37,716 bases of DNA from a virus, in the IMG/VR virus record IMGVR_UViG_3300027749_000252, positions 1 through 37,716 of that record; one strand, 5' to 3'. The translations under genes were made by a program, and so were the position numbers. Below, piece by piece: positions 8,122 to 17,014 of this stretch (positions are counted from its first letter, which is position 1; each line of letters opens with the position of its first letter). A model generated the notes under the pieces. The model ran no database searches. It was not told where the DNA came from and was given only the letters and a program-made list of their open reading frames with translations.

Positions 8122-9518
8122 ACCACCGTGATTGTTGATTGCCCGTAATTTCCAAGATCATCCGTTGCCCTGATAACCGCTACAGTCGGAGAGCCTGGAG
8201 CCGTATAAACTCCCGTGGAAGGATTTACCGATCCACCACCCGAGAAGACTGACCAGGTATAGGATTGATGCCCACCTACTGCCGTAAGCTGTTGAGTATC
8301 ACCTACGTTAATCGTTTTAGTCACAGGAGTGACATAGATCGGAAGCAGAATGATATTCGCAGAAGAGACCGCGAATTGATTGTTGAGCGCAGTCGGAGAG
8401 AGCGTATTTGTATATGACCCACTGACTGAGAGCGAGAATCCGGCATTTGTTACAAGCGTATTCAAATCAAGTTTCTGAACCAAAGTGGCAAGCTCGTTGA
8501 TATTCACTTGAGTACCGACCCCGGGAGTCAGGCTCGTAGGAAGGCCAGAAATGATTCTGGAATAAAACGGAGCATTGATCCCATCGAGTGATGAAACATT
8601 GAACTTGATGAAAAGGTTTTGAGGAGTCACGACATCCCAGGACACAACAAAGGGAGATCCATCGATCTGGGTAACGGTATAGGATACTGATCCTTTCATA
8701 CCGCATCCGGCATTTCGCTTGAGATAGATCGCATTTGCAACATCGGCCGCAGATACTGCGCCGCCCACGATGACCCAAATCGAATGAGAAGGAATCCCAT
8801 TTGCGTCTGTGGTCGGAGTATTGTTCTCGTAAACGTAAGCCGCCGTGATCCCGTTGATATTCTCCAAGGCTCCAATCAAACCCTGAAGGTATCCCTGGGA
8901 AGGGAGAGCAACAGACTTTTGCCGCCTGATCTTTAAAGCGGTATCGGTCTCTTCATTCAAACCGAGACTTGTGTAAGTCGTCGGATTGTTGATCGTAGAG
9001 ACCCCGAGAACGACCGTGATCGGGACGGTAATCGTATTCGGTACGGTAAGAACGGCCCCGACATCCTTTGCGCTGAAGGAATAGGTGTAAACGTCTGCTG
9101 TACTAGGATATTGAGTCGTTTGAAGCTGAAACTGATTTCCGGCATTATCGGACACAGTGAAGGGAGAATCAGGATAAAGATCAAGCCCCTTCAGCGTACA
9201 TGCTTGAGTCGTAATGATATTGATATTCGTGACGGTCTTAGTTCCTGCAAGCCGTTGAATCCCGTTGTATGCTACGCGCTGATCAAGAGTTCTTCCTAAT
9301 GCGTAATCAGGATCAAAATTATTATTTACCTGGGTGATCAGATCAAGATTGTCAGAAATGGCCTGAGCAAAAATCCCGATCATCTGCCCGTCTGGAGAAT
9401 CTGAATCAAGATTGATATCTGATCCGTAAATTGTTTTGAAAGCAGTTACCAGATCCGAGTAAATATCCTGATAAGTCTTTGTAGTCAGCCCCGTGGCTGT
9501 GATTTCATTCGTTGCCAT
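8118..9518 (-). CDS. Baseplate wedge protein J-like (Mu gp47 family) with C-terminal Ig-like domain
   Basis: 466 residues. Residues 1-385 match baseplate J proteins: the N-terminal region with 'IYGSDINLDSDSPDGQMIGI', and 'TDTALKIRRQKSVALPSQGY' with the following 'LIGALENINGITAAYVYENN'. Residues about 395-466 ('KTINVGDTQQLTAVGG', 'SVNPSTGVYTAPG') form a bacterial Ig-like domain of the BIG2/PKD kind, an extension beyond a standard J protein. J forms the wedge that triggers sheath contraction. GTGAGGATTT precedes the ATG. It lies between the gp25-like and DUF2612 genes. Confidence 0.88.
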   Translation of the reverse strand: MATNEITATGLTTKTYQDIYSDLVTAFKTIYGSDINLDSDSPDGQMIGIFAQAISDNLDLITQVNNNFDPDYALGRTLDQRVAYNGIQRLAGTKTVTNINIITTQACTLKGLDLYPDSPFTVSDNAGNQFQLQTTQYPSTADVYTYSFSAKDVGAVLTVPNTITVPITVVLGVSTINNPTTYTSLGLNEETDTALKIRRQKSVALPSQGYLQGLIGALENINGITAAYVYENNTPTTDANGIPSHSIWVIVGGAVSAADVANAIYLKRNAGCGMKGSVSYTVTQIDGSPFVVSWDVVTPQNLFIKFNVSSLDGINAPFYSRIISGLPTSLTPGVGTQVNINELATLVQKLDLNTLVTNAGFSLSVSGSYTNTLSPTALNNQFAVSSANIILLPIYVTPVTKTINVGDTQQLTAVGGHQSYTWSVFSGGGSVNPSTGVYTAPGSPTVAVIRATDDLGNYGQSTITVV

Positions 9519-9872
9519 TTAAATCCTCACCACCGTTGAATAGCTTACTCGCTCAGTGTAGACGGTATTGATCGAATATTGAAGTGTGATTTTCCGATTC
9601 GAGTCGATTGAAAAAGAAGAATCCACGATTCCCGTAACCCCGGGAGTATTCAAAATGACCGCATTGACATCGAGCTGAATCTGAAGTTTGTTCTTGCTCC
9701 CGAGCCGATTGAACCAGTCGATCCCTGCCGAAATATCAAAAAAGCAATCCCCGAGGAAAGACTGAAGCCTAGTCTTTACGTTTTGAGCTATTGCGTCATT
9801 CGCGCTTAGGTAATCATTCCGACCCTTACCGAATAGCCAATCATTCTCTATGTCAATTTTTCGCACAATCAT
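9519..9872 (-). CDS. Baseplate wedge gp25-like protein
   Basis: 117 residues. The size, the position between spike and J, and features such as 'VKTRLQSFLGDCFFDISAGIDW' followed by 'ITLQYSINTVYTE' fit the gp25/GPW lysozyme-like wedge family, which is not an enzyme. In contractile systems this protein sits on the sheath initiator at the tube base and joins J. The start overlaps the spike gene stop. Confidence 0.75.
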   Translation of the reverse strand: MIVRKIDIENDWLFGKGRNDYLSANDAIAQNVKTRLQSFLGDCFFDISAGIDWFNRLGSKNKLQIQLDVNAVILNTPGVTGIVDSSFSIDSNRKITLQYSINTVYTERVSYSTVVRI

Positions 9873-10564
9873 TCAAGTAAGGCTCCCAGATTGGATGATA
9901 AACTAGAAATAGCGGATGATAAAGCAGTAGCGGCAGGGCCGAGGGTAGGCTCGACAGCGGCGGTACTTGTGGCCGTGGCAAAGGTATTGAGAGCATTAGA
10001 AAGCCCGACGAGCAGATTCTTTAAATTCTGGGCATCATTTTTGATTGAAATCTTTTCAGCACCTATCGTCACCTTGGCTTTATCGTTTTGAATTACGATC
10101 CGATCACTGTCGTAATTTGCCACAGCATTTTTTGCGTGTCTGATCCCGACGAGTGCAATCGCATCCGCAATGTTGTGCGTCCTGGCTGTGGTAGGCTCCT
10201 GATTCACTTGTCCAGATGCCCACCATACGTCCATGTCTCGATCATTGAACATGAGAATACAGGTATCGCCCTGCTTGATCGGCATGGTGATATGCCCGGT
10301 CCCACCCGTCAGCATTACGACCGGGCAAGATACTGCCATTGGGTAATCCTTTAAGACCGGATAGTAATTTGATGTTTGTGAATCCCTTGTGAAATAAACC
10401 TGCTTATAATTGAAAGTGACATCGGCGGTCTGCTTGTCAGGATTAAAAACCTGAATCGTTCCAATCGCGTGACAATTTAATTCCAGAAAAATAGTTCTTT
10501 TTAATTCTAATAAATTGTCAATCAATTCAGGAGTATGGCGAATTATTGGATTTAAATTTATCAT
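9869..10564 (-). CDS. Baseplate central spike protein (gpV / Gp138 N-terminal type)
   Basis: 231 residues. The N-terminal OB-fold region ('AIGTIQVFNPDKQTADVTF') and the following 'PVVMLTGGTGHITMPIKQGD' with 'CILMFNDRDMDVWWASG' are typical of the Gp138/gpV spike family. The middle ('DSDRIVIQNDKAKVTIGAEK') suggests a beta-helical stem. The C-terminal 55 residues are Ala/Ser/Leu-rich and could be helical. It would be the membrane-piercing tip under the hub. The start overlaps the hub stop as ATGA. Confidence 0.8.
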   Translation of the reverse strand: MINLNPIIRHTPELIDNLLELKRTIFLELNCHAIGTIQVFNPDKQTADVTFNYKQVYFTRDSQTSNYYPVLKDYPMAVSCPVVMLTGGTGHITMPIKQGDTCILMFNDRDMDVWWASGQVNQEPTTARTHNIADAIALVGIRHAKNAVANYDSDRIVIQNDKAKVTIGAEKISIKNDAQNLKNLLVGLSNALNTFATATSTAAVEPTLGPAATALSSAISSLSSNLGALLE

Positions 10565-11499
10565 AAATCTTTATAAATCCCTGCGTACATTGTTAGAGTA
10601 GTCACAGCCGGAGCGTTAACCGTTGGGCTGATCGTCCCCCGATGCGTGATGTCATAAATCTTGTAGTAAGAATTCATCGCGTAGTAATACCGTTTTTTAT
10701 TAACAGATGCCGCCAAGATTTGTTGTGATCCTGTGGTACTTCTTAAAAATACTCTTTGTCCTACCAAGAATCGAGGCTCAAAAACTAAATCAACACTTAC
10801 CCGATCTGAATTGATTACAGGAGTCCCTAGGAGTCCTGTAGAAGAATTTATTTCTTGCACAATCGGGGGGATGGTTTCGCCTTCTCCGATCACATTCACA
10901 ATATTATTATCAATGAAGCATCCATTATTGCCTAAAAACTGCCTAAGAATGTCCCCCGTATTTCCGTTCAATTGAATTTGTCTTTGCAATGGTTGAGTAT
11001 TGGCAAAAATGCTTTCTGAGATTTTTCCAATTTGAACGACATTATTTTGACCCCCTGCGTTTACAAGGTCATTTAAAAGAGACGTAATGATCTGTTTGTA
11101 CGTTGTACCGATCCCGAATGTGTGGTTTGACTCGGCTATCGCCCAGGCGAACCCTCCATCGAATCCTGTGATCTGGGTGACGAAATTGGTGCCTTCTCGC
11201 ACAGAGAAAGCGTTTCCGACATATCCGGCAAAGATCAAGGACATCTGATCGCCTTCATATCCTGCCTTTAAGAACATTTTTCTTCGCTTTAACGGATCGG
11301 AATAATCTACTCGAATCAGGTTTCGAGTTTCTTCATTCAGATTGTAGACCTTGATCGTAGCGTCTTGTTTTGATGTTTTATAAACTCTGACGATATTAAA
11401 TTCGATGCTGAAAGGCAGTTTGATAACTTTGTATTTTTCAACATCATTCCCCGTATCAAGCTGAATCTTTAATTCATATATTCGATTACGCTTCTCCAC
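10561..11499 (-). CDS. Baseplate hub protein (gp27/gpD-like)
   Basis: 312 residues. Beta-rich, with 'IKVYNLNEETRNLI' and 'VFLRAGY'-type patterns (here 'MFLKAGYEGD', then 'LIFAGYVGNAFSVREG') found in hub proteins that form the trimeric base of the tail tube. It lies between plug and spike, as expected. The start is a GTG at 11499, with AAGGTGA just upstream, overlapping the plug gene by 14 bases; the first ATG lies well inside the conserved part. Confidence 0.78.
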   Translation of the reverse strand: MEKRNRIYELKIQLDTGNDVEKYKVIKLPFSIEFNIVRVYKTSKQDATIKVYNLNEETRNLIRVDYSDPLKRRKMFLKAGYEGDQMSLIFAGYVGNAFSVREGTNFVTQITGFDGGFAWAIAESNHTFGIGTTYKQIITSLLNDLVNAGGQNNVVQIGKISESIFANTQPLQRQIQLNGNTGDILRQFLGNNGCFIDNNIVNVIGEGETIPPIVQEINSSTGLLGTPVINSDRVSVDLVFEPRFLVGQRVFLRSTTGSQQILAASVNKKRYYYAMNSYYKIYDITHRGTISPTVNAPAVTTLTMYAGIYKDL

Positions 11500-11833
11500 G
11501 AGTCACCTTCAAATAATACTGGGTTTCAGTCTTATCGAGGAAATACATAGTGCAAAAACCCGATACAAAATCTTGCTGATTTTGAGGCTCCTGATTGTTT
11601 ATCGTCGTGACGCAAATACCAAAAGGAAGCTGATTAATATATTGATGAAGCATATTCGGGCTGACGCAGATTCTTACTCCATCAAGAATGAATTCTCCGT
11701 ATTGAAGACTCGTGATGAACCAACCGAGTTGCATTGGTTTGAATTCTATTTCAATCGTGACGATGCTTCCATCATAGAGAACGAATCTCTGTTTCTGCCT
11801 TGCGTCTGCTGTGATCTGTTGAATCTGATACAT
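11486..11833 (-). CDS. Phage baseplate plug protein
   Basis: 115 residues with an OB-like pattern: 'RFVLYDGSIVTIEIEFKPMQ' then 'GWFITSLQYGEFILDGVRI' and 'PFGICVTTINNQEPQ'. This matches the small baseplate plug family found between Dit-like and hub genes in DUF3383-sheath phages. It would close the central channel of the baseplate. It overlaps its neighbours by TAATG upstream and 14 bases downstream. Confidence 0.72.
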   Translation of the reverse strand: MYQIQQITADARQKQRFVLYDGSIVTIEIEFKPMQLGWFITSLQYGEFILDGVRICVSPNMLHQYINQLPFGICVTTINNQEPQNQQDFVSGFCTMYFLDKTETQYYLKVTRGEA

Positions 11834-12693
11834 TATTTTACCATCCCTGAAATAACTGAGGATTGACTGACTGGAGCGGCCGGAGGAGTCGAGATCCCAA
11901 GATCCGCGCCCGTTGAAGACCCAGCAGAGAGGCGGCCTGTAGTATTTATTGATTTAATAACGGTGACTGCGTATTCAGTTGATGCGAATTGCATTTTCTT
12001 GAATGTAATTTCAATGTCCGTGATCATTCGGCTATCTTGATTTTGAATGAATCGAAGAGTCTTGATCGCCATGTTGGTCTGCTTGTTCCACGGCGTCTGC
12101 ACAGTCATCAAGGTACGATTAACATAATACCCGTAGAGTTTATTGAATGCCTGTTGCTGTTTGTTCTGAACATTCACCTGTCCAGATGCCCAGTCGAATG
12201 TCTTCACGGATTGATATGTGTTTTGGATGTTCGCGGCAATCTGGAAGGCTTGCGCCGCTTGATTATAGGCTAAAAGCGCGTATGCGGATACTTCAGGAGT
12301 ATAGGCAGAAAGCGCGTAAAATCTTGATAATACCTGAGCCTGGGCAATTTGAAGAGGTTTATTCGGAGCAATGTCATTTAGCTCACCAATAAATCCTTGA
12401 ACAGTCACCTCAAGTGGTTTCTGCGCGATATGATCCTGAATTGCATAGTTCGCCTCTACATAATGATCCGTGATATCGGATTCAATACTGATTGAGTTTT
12501 CTGCTTCGTAGTGAAACAAGAAAGCATCATCCGAGAATGGAGGGATTGGAGTCCCGGGCACTGCATACGCTTGCTGTGATTCGTATCGGTTATTCTGATT
12601 GCTCGGAGTAATCAGAACGACATTACCGAGCGCGTTCGCCCCTGCTGTAATGTTCCCAAGTGCCGGAAGGTTTGTTGATTGGTATGCCATCAT
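11833..12693 (-). CDS. Dit-like phage tail/baseplate protein
   Basis: 286 residues. Residues about 55-110 contain 'FHYEAENSISIESDITDHYV' and 'KPLEVTVQGFIGEL', the signature of Dit-like tail protein N-terminal domains. A helical middle (130-190) and a domain with 'MAIKTLRFIQNQDSRMITDI' follow. It sits between tape measure and plug and should form the ring joining tube to baseplate. Two ATGs in tandem open the gene (12693 and 12690). Confidence 0.75.
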   Translation of the reverse strand: MMAYQSTNLPALGNITAGANALGNVVLITPSNQNNRYESQQAYAVPGTPIPPFSDDAFLFHYEAENSISIESDITDHYVEANYAIQDHIAQKPLEVTVQGFIGELNDIAPNKPLQIAQAQVLSRFYALSAYTPEVSAYALLAYNQAAQAFQIAANIQNTYQSVKTFDWASGQVNVQNKQQQAFNKLYGYYVNRTLMTVQTPWNKQTNMAIKTLRFIQNQDSRMITDIEITFKKMQFASTEYAVTVIKSINTTGRLSAGSSTGADLGISTPPAAPVSQSSVISGMVK

Positions 12694-13847
12694 TTACCTC
12701 TCAAACTTTGTATCGCGCTTTGTGTTGACCTATGCACTTCTGATCCGTGAGCGCGTGACGTTTCTTTCGGATCATTTGATCCGTAGATATTTGTGTTGTT
12801 TGTTTGATTGATTACATTAGCCCCGGCCCCTGCTGGCACTGGAGCAACATTACCCATCATTAACTCTTTAAAACTTGGAAAATTCCCAGACAAAAGACCC
12901 CTTGTGAATTTATTCGCAAATATGTCTTTTGTTTTTTCATTTTGGTAGATGTTTTCTTTTCCCTCTTTGTATTTCTCAAATTCACTGATTAGAAAAACCA
13001 ATCCTGTAACGACAGCCGAAAGAGGATTGAGATAAGCCGCCATCCCTGCAAGCGCAAGTCCGAAGGCTTTGATAAAATCTAGCAATGGACCGCCTTGACC
13101 AGACTTGAATGATCTAATGATCCTAAGAAGGCCTTTCATTGCCAATTCAATATCTTTTATAGCTGGCAAAACGATTTCTGTCGCAAAGTCTGCTCCCACG
13201 CCTTTAGTAAAAGAATCTTTGAGATTTGCAAATTCGACGCCAATTTGTCTAAGTTGTTTTTGTCTTCCTGGGGAGATGATCTGCCCAAAAAGTTTATCCA
13301 TGTTTTTATTATTTTCTCGAAGAAATGGAATCAGCGCATCGCCGCCTAAAAAACTTCTCAATACTTCATTTGCGTACTCTACTTCACCAGGATATTTTTT
13401 TGTGAATTCTTCTAATTTCTTCATGGCATAGAAAATGCCATTTTTTCCGGTCGCTTTATTTACGTCGAAATCAACTACTGTTTGAAGTCTTTTCAATCCT
13501 TCTGGGGGATTGCCTTGCGCCATTTGTGCAAGAACTTTTTTCAGGTTATAGAATGAGGCGGTCGTTTCTTCGGCGGTCGATCCTGACTGTCGAGTCGCGT
13601 TGATCCAAGATTGTAATTGTTGGCTTGAATCTCCTGTCAAAAGAGAAAAGTTTACTAGGCTTTTCCCCATGTCAGCCTCGGCAGAACTAATCTGCTGAAG
13701 CGCATAAAGTAGACCAAGAAATTCAAGCCGAAGAGAATTAACCAATCCCCCCGTTTTTTGGAGATTCGATCCAACAGCGGTCAATCCCTTGATTGTGACA
13801 TCGGCACCCTTTAGGCCGATCTCGACAAGTAATTCACCGATCTTCAC
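12690..13847 (-). CDS. Tail tape measure protein
   Basis: 385 residues. It is mostly helical, with a hydrophobic Ala/Gly/Leu segment at about residues 260-290 ('FGLALAGMAAYLNPLSAVV'), typical of tape measure proteins. Its position directly after the tail chaperone pair confirms the call. It sets tail length; 385 residues would give only about 58 nm. The start is GTG at 13847 with AGGTGAACC upstream. The C-terminus has an Asn-rich linker ('NVINQTNNTNIYGSND'). Confidence 0.82.
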   Translation of the reverse strand: MKIGELLVEIGLKGADVTIKGLTAVGSNLQKTGGLVNSLRLEFLGLLYALQQISSAEADMGKSLVNFSLLTGDSSQQLQSWINATRQSGSTAEETTASFYNLKKVLAQMAQGNPPEGLKRLQTVVDFDVNKATGKNGIFYAMKKLEEFTKKYPGEVEYANEVLRSFLGGDALIPFLRENNKNMDKLFGQIISPGRQKQLRQIGVEFANLKDSFTKGVGADFATEIVLPAIKDIELAMKGLLRIIRSFKSGQGGPLLDFIKAFGLALAGMAAYLNPLSAVVTGLVFLISEFEKYKEGKENIYQNEKTKDIFANKFTRGLLSGNFPSFKELMMGNVAPVPAGAGANVINQTNNTNIYGSNDPKETSRAHGSEVHRSTQSAIQSLRGK

Positions 13848-14106
13848 GGTTCACCTCGTAAAATGCGGATTCGTATTTGTTTACAAAAGTCTCGTAATGC
13901 ATTGCCTGGATTACTTCTCTCGCAGTCATTTCCATAACCTCTCTTAGTGTGCCATATCCGGCCTTCACTAAGCGAAAGAAAATAATCAGATCATCATCAT
14001 CGGCCCTTATGCGAGGCTTTGCTTTACCTTCTCCAACACTGGAGAGAACTTCGCATAAAGGCTTTTCGTAAAAGGCATGATGTTTTCTTTCGCAATCAAA
14101 TAGCAA
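13834..14106 (-). CDS. Tail assembly chaperone, second segment, probably expressed by -1 frameshift
   Basis: The open frame runs from a TTG at 14106 to 13834, but only the part after about 14024 looks like protein ('GYGTLREVMEMTAREVIQAM', then 'FVNKYESAFYEVN'). That part is the expected C-terminal extension of a tail assembly chaperone, just before the tape measure. There is no ATG or GTG near the end of the first chaperone and no ribosome binding site. The two frames differ by -1. Production by frameshifting near 14022-14028 (GGTAAAG, one base away from the lambda GGGAAAG heptamer) is therefore likely. The fused product would be about 180 residues. The slippery site is not a perfect canonical heptamer. 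Confidence 0.65.
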   Translation of the reverse strand: MLFDCERKHHAFYEKPLCEVLSSVGEGKAKPRIRADDDDLIIFFRLVKAGYGTLREVMEMTAREVIQAMHYETFVNKYESAFYEVNREDR

Positions 14107-14387
14107 ACTTCAAAGTAATCGGCCCGGGCTTCGACCGCTTCAAAGGTACTTTCATCAATCCGGCTCCCGTTATAGGTCGCTCGACGAGCGCAGATCATGA
14201 GAGCCGATTCTACTTTTTTAGAGCCTAAGAAAGTGCAGACAAGATCCTTTAAAAGATTAACATCAATTTCAGTGTCTGCATCCACCTTCAAAGCTTTTGC
14301 CTCCTCCAGAATCGCCTGGAGGAGGGCACGAGCTTCGGCAAAAGAGGCCGGGCTGATTTTTAATTCCGCTCCGCTCTGAAGAATCAT
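14007..14387 (-). CDS. Tail assembly chaperone, first segment (gpG-like)
   Basis: 126 residues. It starts 'MILQSGAELKISPASFAEAR', which matches small chaperones placed between tail tube and tape measure in DUF3383-sheath phages, and is otherwise helical. It would coat the tape measure during tail assembly, as lambda gpG does. The start overlaps the tube stop as ATGA. Its last 18 or so codons overlap the open frame of the second segment. Confidence 0.75.
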   Translation of the reverse strand: MILQSGAELKISPASFAEARALLQAILEEAKALKVDADTEIDVNLLKDLVCTFLGSKKVESALMICARRATYNGSRIDESTFEAVEARADYFEVCYLIAKENIMPFTKSLYAKFSPVLEKVKQSLA

Positions 14388-14839
14388 GTAATGGCTCTCG
14401 GAGCATTAGAGAATTTCATGGTGTAAACCGATACAGACTGATCAGTGTCACCTTCGACGTTTACCTTAGCTTCCACTTGCTTAGTAAATACGCCACCAGA
14501 AAGGATATAAATGTCACTGCTAATCGTTCCATCGCCCTTTCCGATCTTCTTTACAAGCTCGCCAATCATTAGCGCGAATCCTGCAAAGTTTGATTGCTGA
14601 TTCACGAGAAGCCCGTTCATGAATTTATCATCCGCAGATCCGCGAATCAGTCGGAGTACAAGTTCTGATTGCTTTCCTGATTCATTGAGACCGTAGATTG
14701 AATTTCCATTCTTCCCGGTCTTCACTTGCGCGATTTCGTTAGGGAAGGTCAAAACTGCGATATCCCCATCCGCGAGATCCGCAAGGATTCGGTTGTTGAT
14801 GGTGATCGTGTCTGCTCCCGATAGTGCTACTGTAGCCAT
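14384..14839 (-). CDS. Tail tube protein
   Basis: 151 residues. The start 'MATVALSGADTITINNRILA' and the compact beta pattern, together with the position right after the sheath gene and before the chaperones, identify the inner tube protein. It polymerises into the DNA channel. A strong AGGAGAAAAG precedes the ATG at 14839, as expected for an abundant virion protein. Confidence 0.82.
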   Translation of the reverse strand: MATVALSGADTITINNRILADLADGDIAVLTFPNEIAQVKTGKNGNSIYGLNESGKQSELVLRLIRGSADDKFMNGLLVNQQSNFAGFALMIGELVKKIGKGDGTISSDIYILSGGVFTKQVEAKVNVEGDTDQSVSVYTMKFSNAPRAIT

Positions 14840-14850
14840 TTTCTTTTCTC

Positions 14851-16296
14851 CTATGCGTTAACTGATACAATTACGTTTGAGCTGTGAATCGCGCCTGCCG
14901 CTTTGATCGCGATTTGAACGAGTGGAGCCTGACGAGCGGCTCTGTTCACTGGGTTCTGCTGTGCTACTGGCGCACTGAAGATGTAATATCCGCGCTGTGC
15001 GACGTTCGCAATCAAGTCAGCCTGATTCCCGAAGAAAGTAGTCGAAGTCCATGAGCCAGGAGCAGAGTATTGATTGGTCACAGCTTGCTCGCAAACTTGA
15101 CGGTAAGCACCTTTAAGGATGCTCATTCCGTTTTCAGTTTGTGGCACCTTAGTACCTACCTGAGCAAGCGCGTTGAATCCTGCCACTTGAAGGGCACCGA
15201 CGAGCCACTGAAGATTGTAAACATCATCAAAGAAGCTGTTTGCGCCTGAGCAGAATACTTTTGAGACGCCTTGAATTGAGATGTAAACATCTGCTCCGGC
15301 AAGCTCGCACTTGTTGAGCAAAGTTTGATTCATGCTCGGATCTGGCTGAATGGTAGCGAGATCCTTTAAGTGCATGGTCAAAGTAGTGTTTGAACCATTG
15401 AAATCTACAGAAAGACCGCGAGAAGCGTAAGCGGCCATCATCTGAAGTGCTTCGCTTACCGCAGTCGCAGAAGATACGCCTGGAGTTATTACCTTTTGAG
15501 TAATTACAACATTCTGAGAAGCAGAATTTGTCAGGGTATTTGATACGATTGTGATTGGGAAAGCCGGGCCATCTACTCCAGCAAAGTAGAATGTGAAGCC
15601 ATTTGCGTAGGTGCCAGACACAACGACTGAAGAAAGCCCAACAAAGGTTCTGAAAATGGTTTGAATCCCTGCCGCATCAGTGGTGTAAGCAAGCGAGCCA
15701 GTGTCATCACCATTATATCCAAGAGTATAACTTCCTGCTGTTGGGACTGAAGAGAAGGTCAAAGACTGTGTTTCGATAATAGCCTGAGATCCGTAGAACA
15801 AGCCCCGGGATTGAGTATATCCACCAGTACGGAGCTTATCGAGCAATCCACCAGATTCTACAGAGGCTGAATCATTAGATACGAATAAAGCAATTTTGTT
15901 CAAGGTCTGGATCAATGCCGCCGCCGCGAGCATATCGGCATCAGATACAATCGCCGCAGTCATTACACCGAAATACTGAATTACGTCTTTAGTTGAAAGG
16001 ATGGTTTCAGCAAGTGTTCCATCAAGCTGAACCACAACAAGGTAACCGCCACCTGCTAGGATGTTTGGTTTTTGAGAGAATACCGCGACCGCCATTTTGT
16101 AAGTATTTGAAGAAGTCCCGAAATCGGTCGCGACATCATCAGGAGAGAGATAAAGTTTATAACCGCTCAATCCGAATGAAAGAGCCGCCACCTCATCAGT
16201 AAAAAGCGCAAGGTTAGAAGTGTTGTATTCTCCAAGTCCGGCACCTGGCTGAAGTACGCTGATATTGATCACGTTTGAAATACTGATTTGACTCAT
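14851..16296 (-). CDS. Contractile tail sheath protein (DUF3383 family)
   Basis: 481 residues. N-terminal 'ISNVINISVLQPGAGLGEYN', then 'VVVQLDGTLAETI', and the C-terminal region 'GADVYISIQGVSKVFCSGAN' with 'DVYNLQWLVGALQVAGFNAL' are typical of DUF3383 sheath proteins. Residues about 180-270 ('AGSYTLGYNGDDTG', 'ANGFTFYFAGVDG') form an inserted beta domain probably facing outward. The sheath surrounds the tube and contracts on infection, which makes this phage a myovirus. GGGAGAAACT precedes the ATG. Confidence 0.88.
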   Translation of the reverse strand: MSQISISNVINISVLQPGAGLGEYNTSNLALFTDEVAALSFGLSGYKLYLSPDDVATDFGTSSNTYKMAVAVFSQKPNILAGGGYLVVVQLDGTLAETILSTKDVIQYFGVMTAAIVSDADMLAAAALIQTLNKIALFVSNDSASVESGGLLDKLRTGGYTQSRGLFYGSQAIIETQSLTFSSVPTAGSYTLGYNGDDTGSLAYTTDAAGIQTIFRTFVGLSSVVVSGTYANGFTFYFAGVDGPAFPITIVSNTLTNSASQNVVITQKVITPGVSSATAVSEALQMMAAYASRGLSVDFNGSNTTLTMHLKDLATIQPDPSMNQTLLNKCELAGADVYISIQGVSKVFCSGANSFFDDVYNLQWLVGALQVAGFNALAQVGTKVPQTENGMSILKGAYRQVCEQAVTNQYSAPGSWTSTTFFGNQADLIANVAQRGYYIFSAPVAQQNPVNRAARQAPLVQIAIKAAGAIHSSNVIVSVNA

Positions 16297-16306
16297 AGTT
16301 TCTCCC

Positions 16307-17014
16307 TCAATTTGTCACGATTTCGGCATTCTGGAAGGTATCAAAATAATCCGATCCAGTCGTCTTCGTTACTTGATATTGTACGACCACATTCACGTTA
16401 AATCTATAGGGGATTGCTGTCCCATCAAGATTTGAAAGATTGTTAAATCCCGTCGAGACCTTCCCGATATGGAAGGAATTAAGTTCCTGCTGTTGCTCTG
16501 CATAATTTGAGCTGAGGGACAAAAGAACCTGTTCTTTGAGATCCCGGGCATCCGGTCCCCGGCTCATGCAATCGATCGAGAGAGTGGCCTTCATGTTTAC
16601 GGATTGGATCTGCTTGCCCGTTGAATAATCAAAATAATTGCTCACCCCGAAAGATTTGCAGTCGATCACTTCAAGAACGACAAAAAGTCCCTCATTGACG
16701 GGCATAAATGCCTTTTGATCCCAGAGGAAAACTCTTCCTTGATCAAGTCCCATTTCTTTCTGGATGATATCGCATACTAGGTGGGGAACTGTCCCCACAT
16801 TCATATTGATCAGCGCAATTCGACCGGAGGCATCGATTGCGCGGATCTGATCGATCCCGAGCTTCGTCCCGGCTGTATAAAGTCCAGTCGAATCAATCGA
16901 GCCTCCGGTATTGTTTTTTGAAATCGCCCAAGTAATCGGATCAGTCCCACTTGTAACAGAAAGAGGCTGTTTTGAATTAAAACCTAAGTAGTAAGAATTT
17001 GAGATGATTTTCAC
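16307..17014 (-). CDS. Tail terminator-like protein with N-terminal Ig-like domain
   Basis: 235 residues. Residues about 75-235 ('VCDIIQKEMGLDQGRVFLWD', then 'FVVLEVIDCKSFG', ending 'FQNAEIVTN') sit where the tail terminator is expected, just before the sheath. Residues about 10-75 ('PLSVTSGTDPITWAISK', 'GSIDSTGLYTAGT') look like a bacterial Ig-like domain of the same kind as at the end of the J-like protein. The start is a GTG at 17014 overlapping the upstream TGA. Such an N-terminal decoration is unusual for a terminator ring. Terminator assignment comes from gene order. Confidence 0.65.
   Translation of the reverse strand: MKIISNSYYLGFNSKQPLSVTSGTDPITWAISKNNTGGSIDSTGLYTAGTKLGIDQIRAIDASGRIALINMNVGTVPHLVCDIIQKEMGLDQGRVFLWDQKAFMPVNEGLFVVLEVIDCKSFGVSNYFDYSTGKQIQSVNMKATLSIDCMSRGPDARDLKEQVLLSLSSNYAEQQQELNSFHIGKVSTGFNNLSNLDGTAIPYRFNVNVVVQYQVTKTTGSDYFDTFQNAEIVTN

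Noticed and set aside
10197-12190. The same 'WASGQVN' peptide in the spike and Dit-like proteins
   Set aside because: Seven residues only, in different folds; probably chance.
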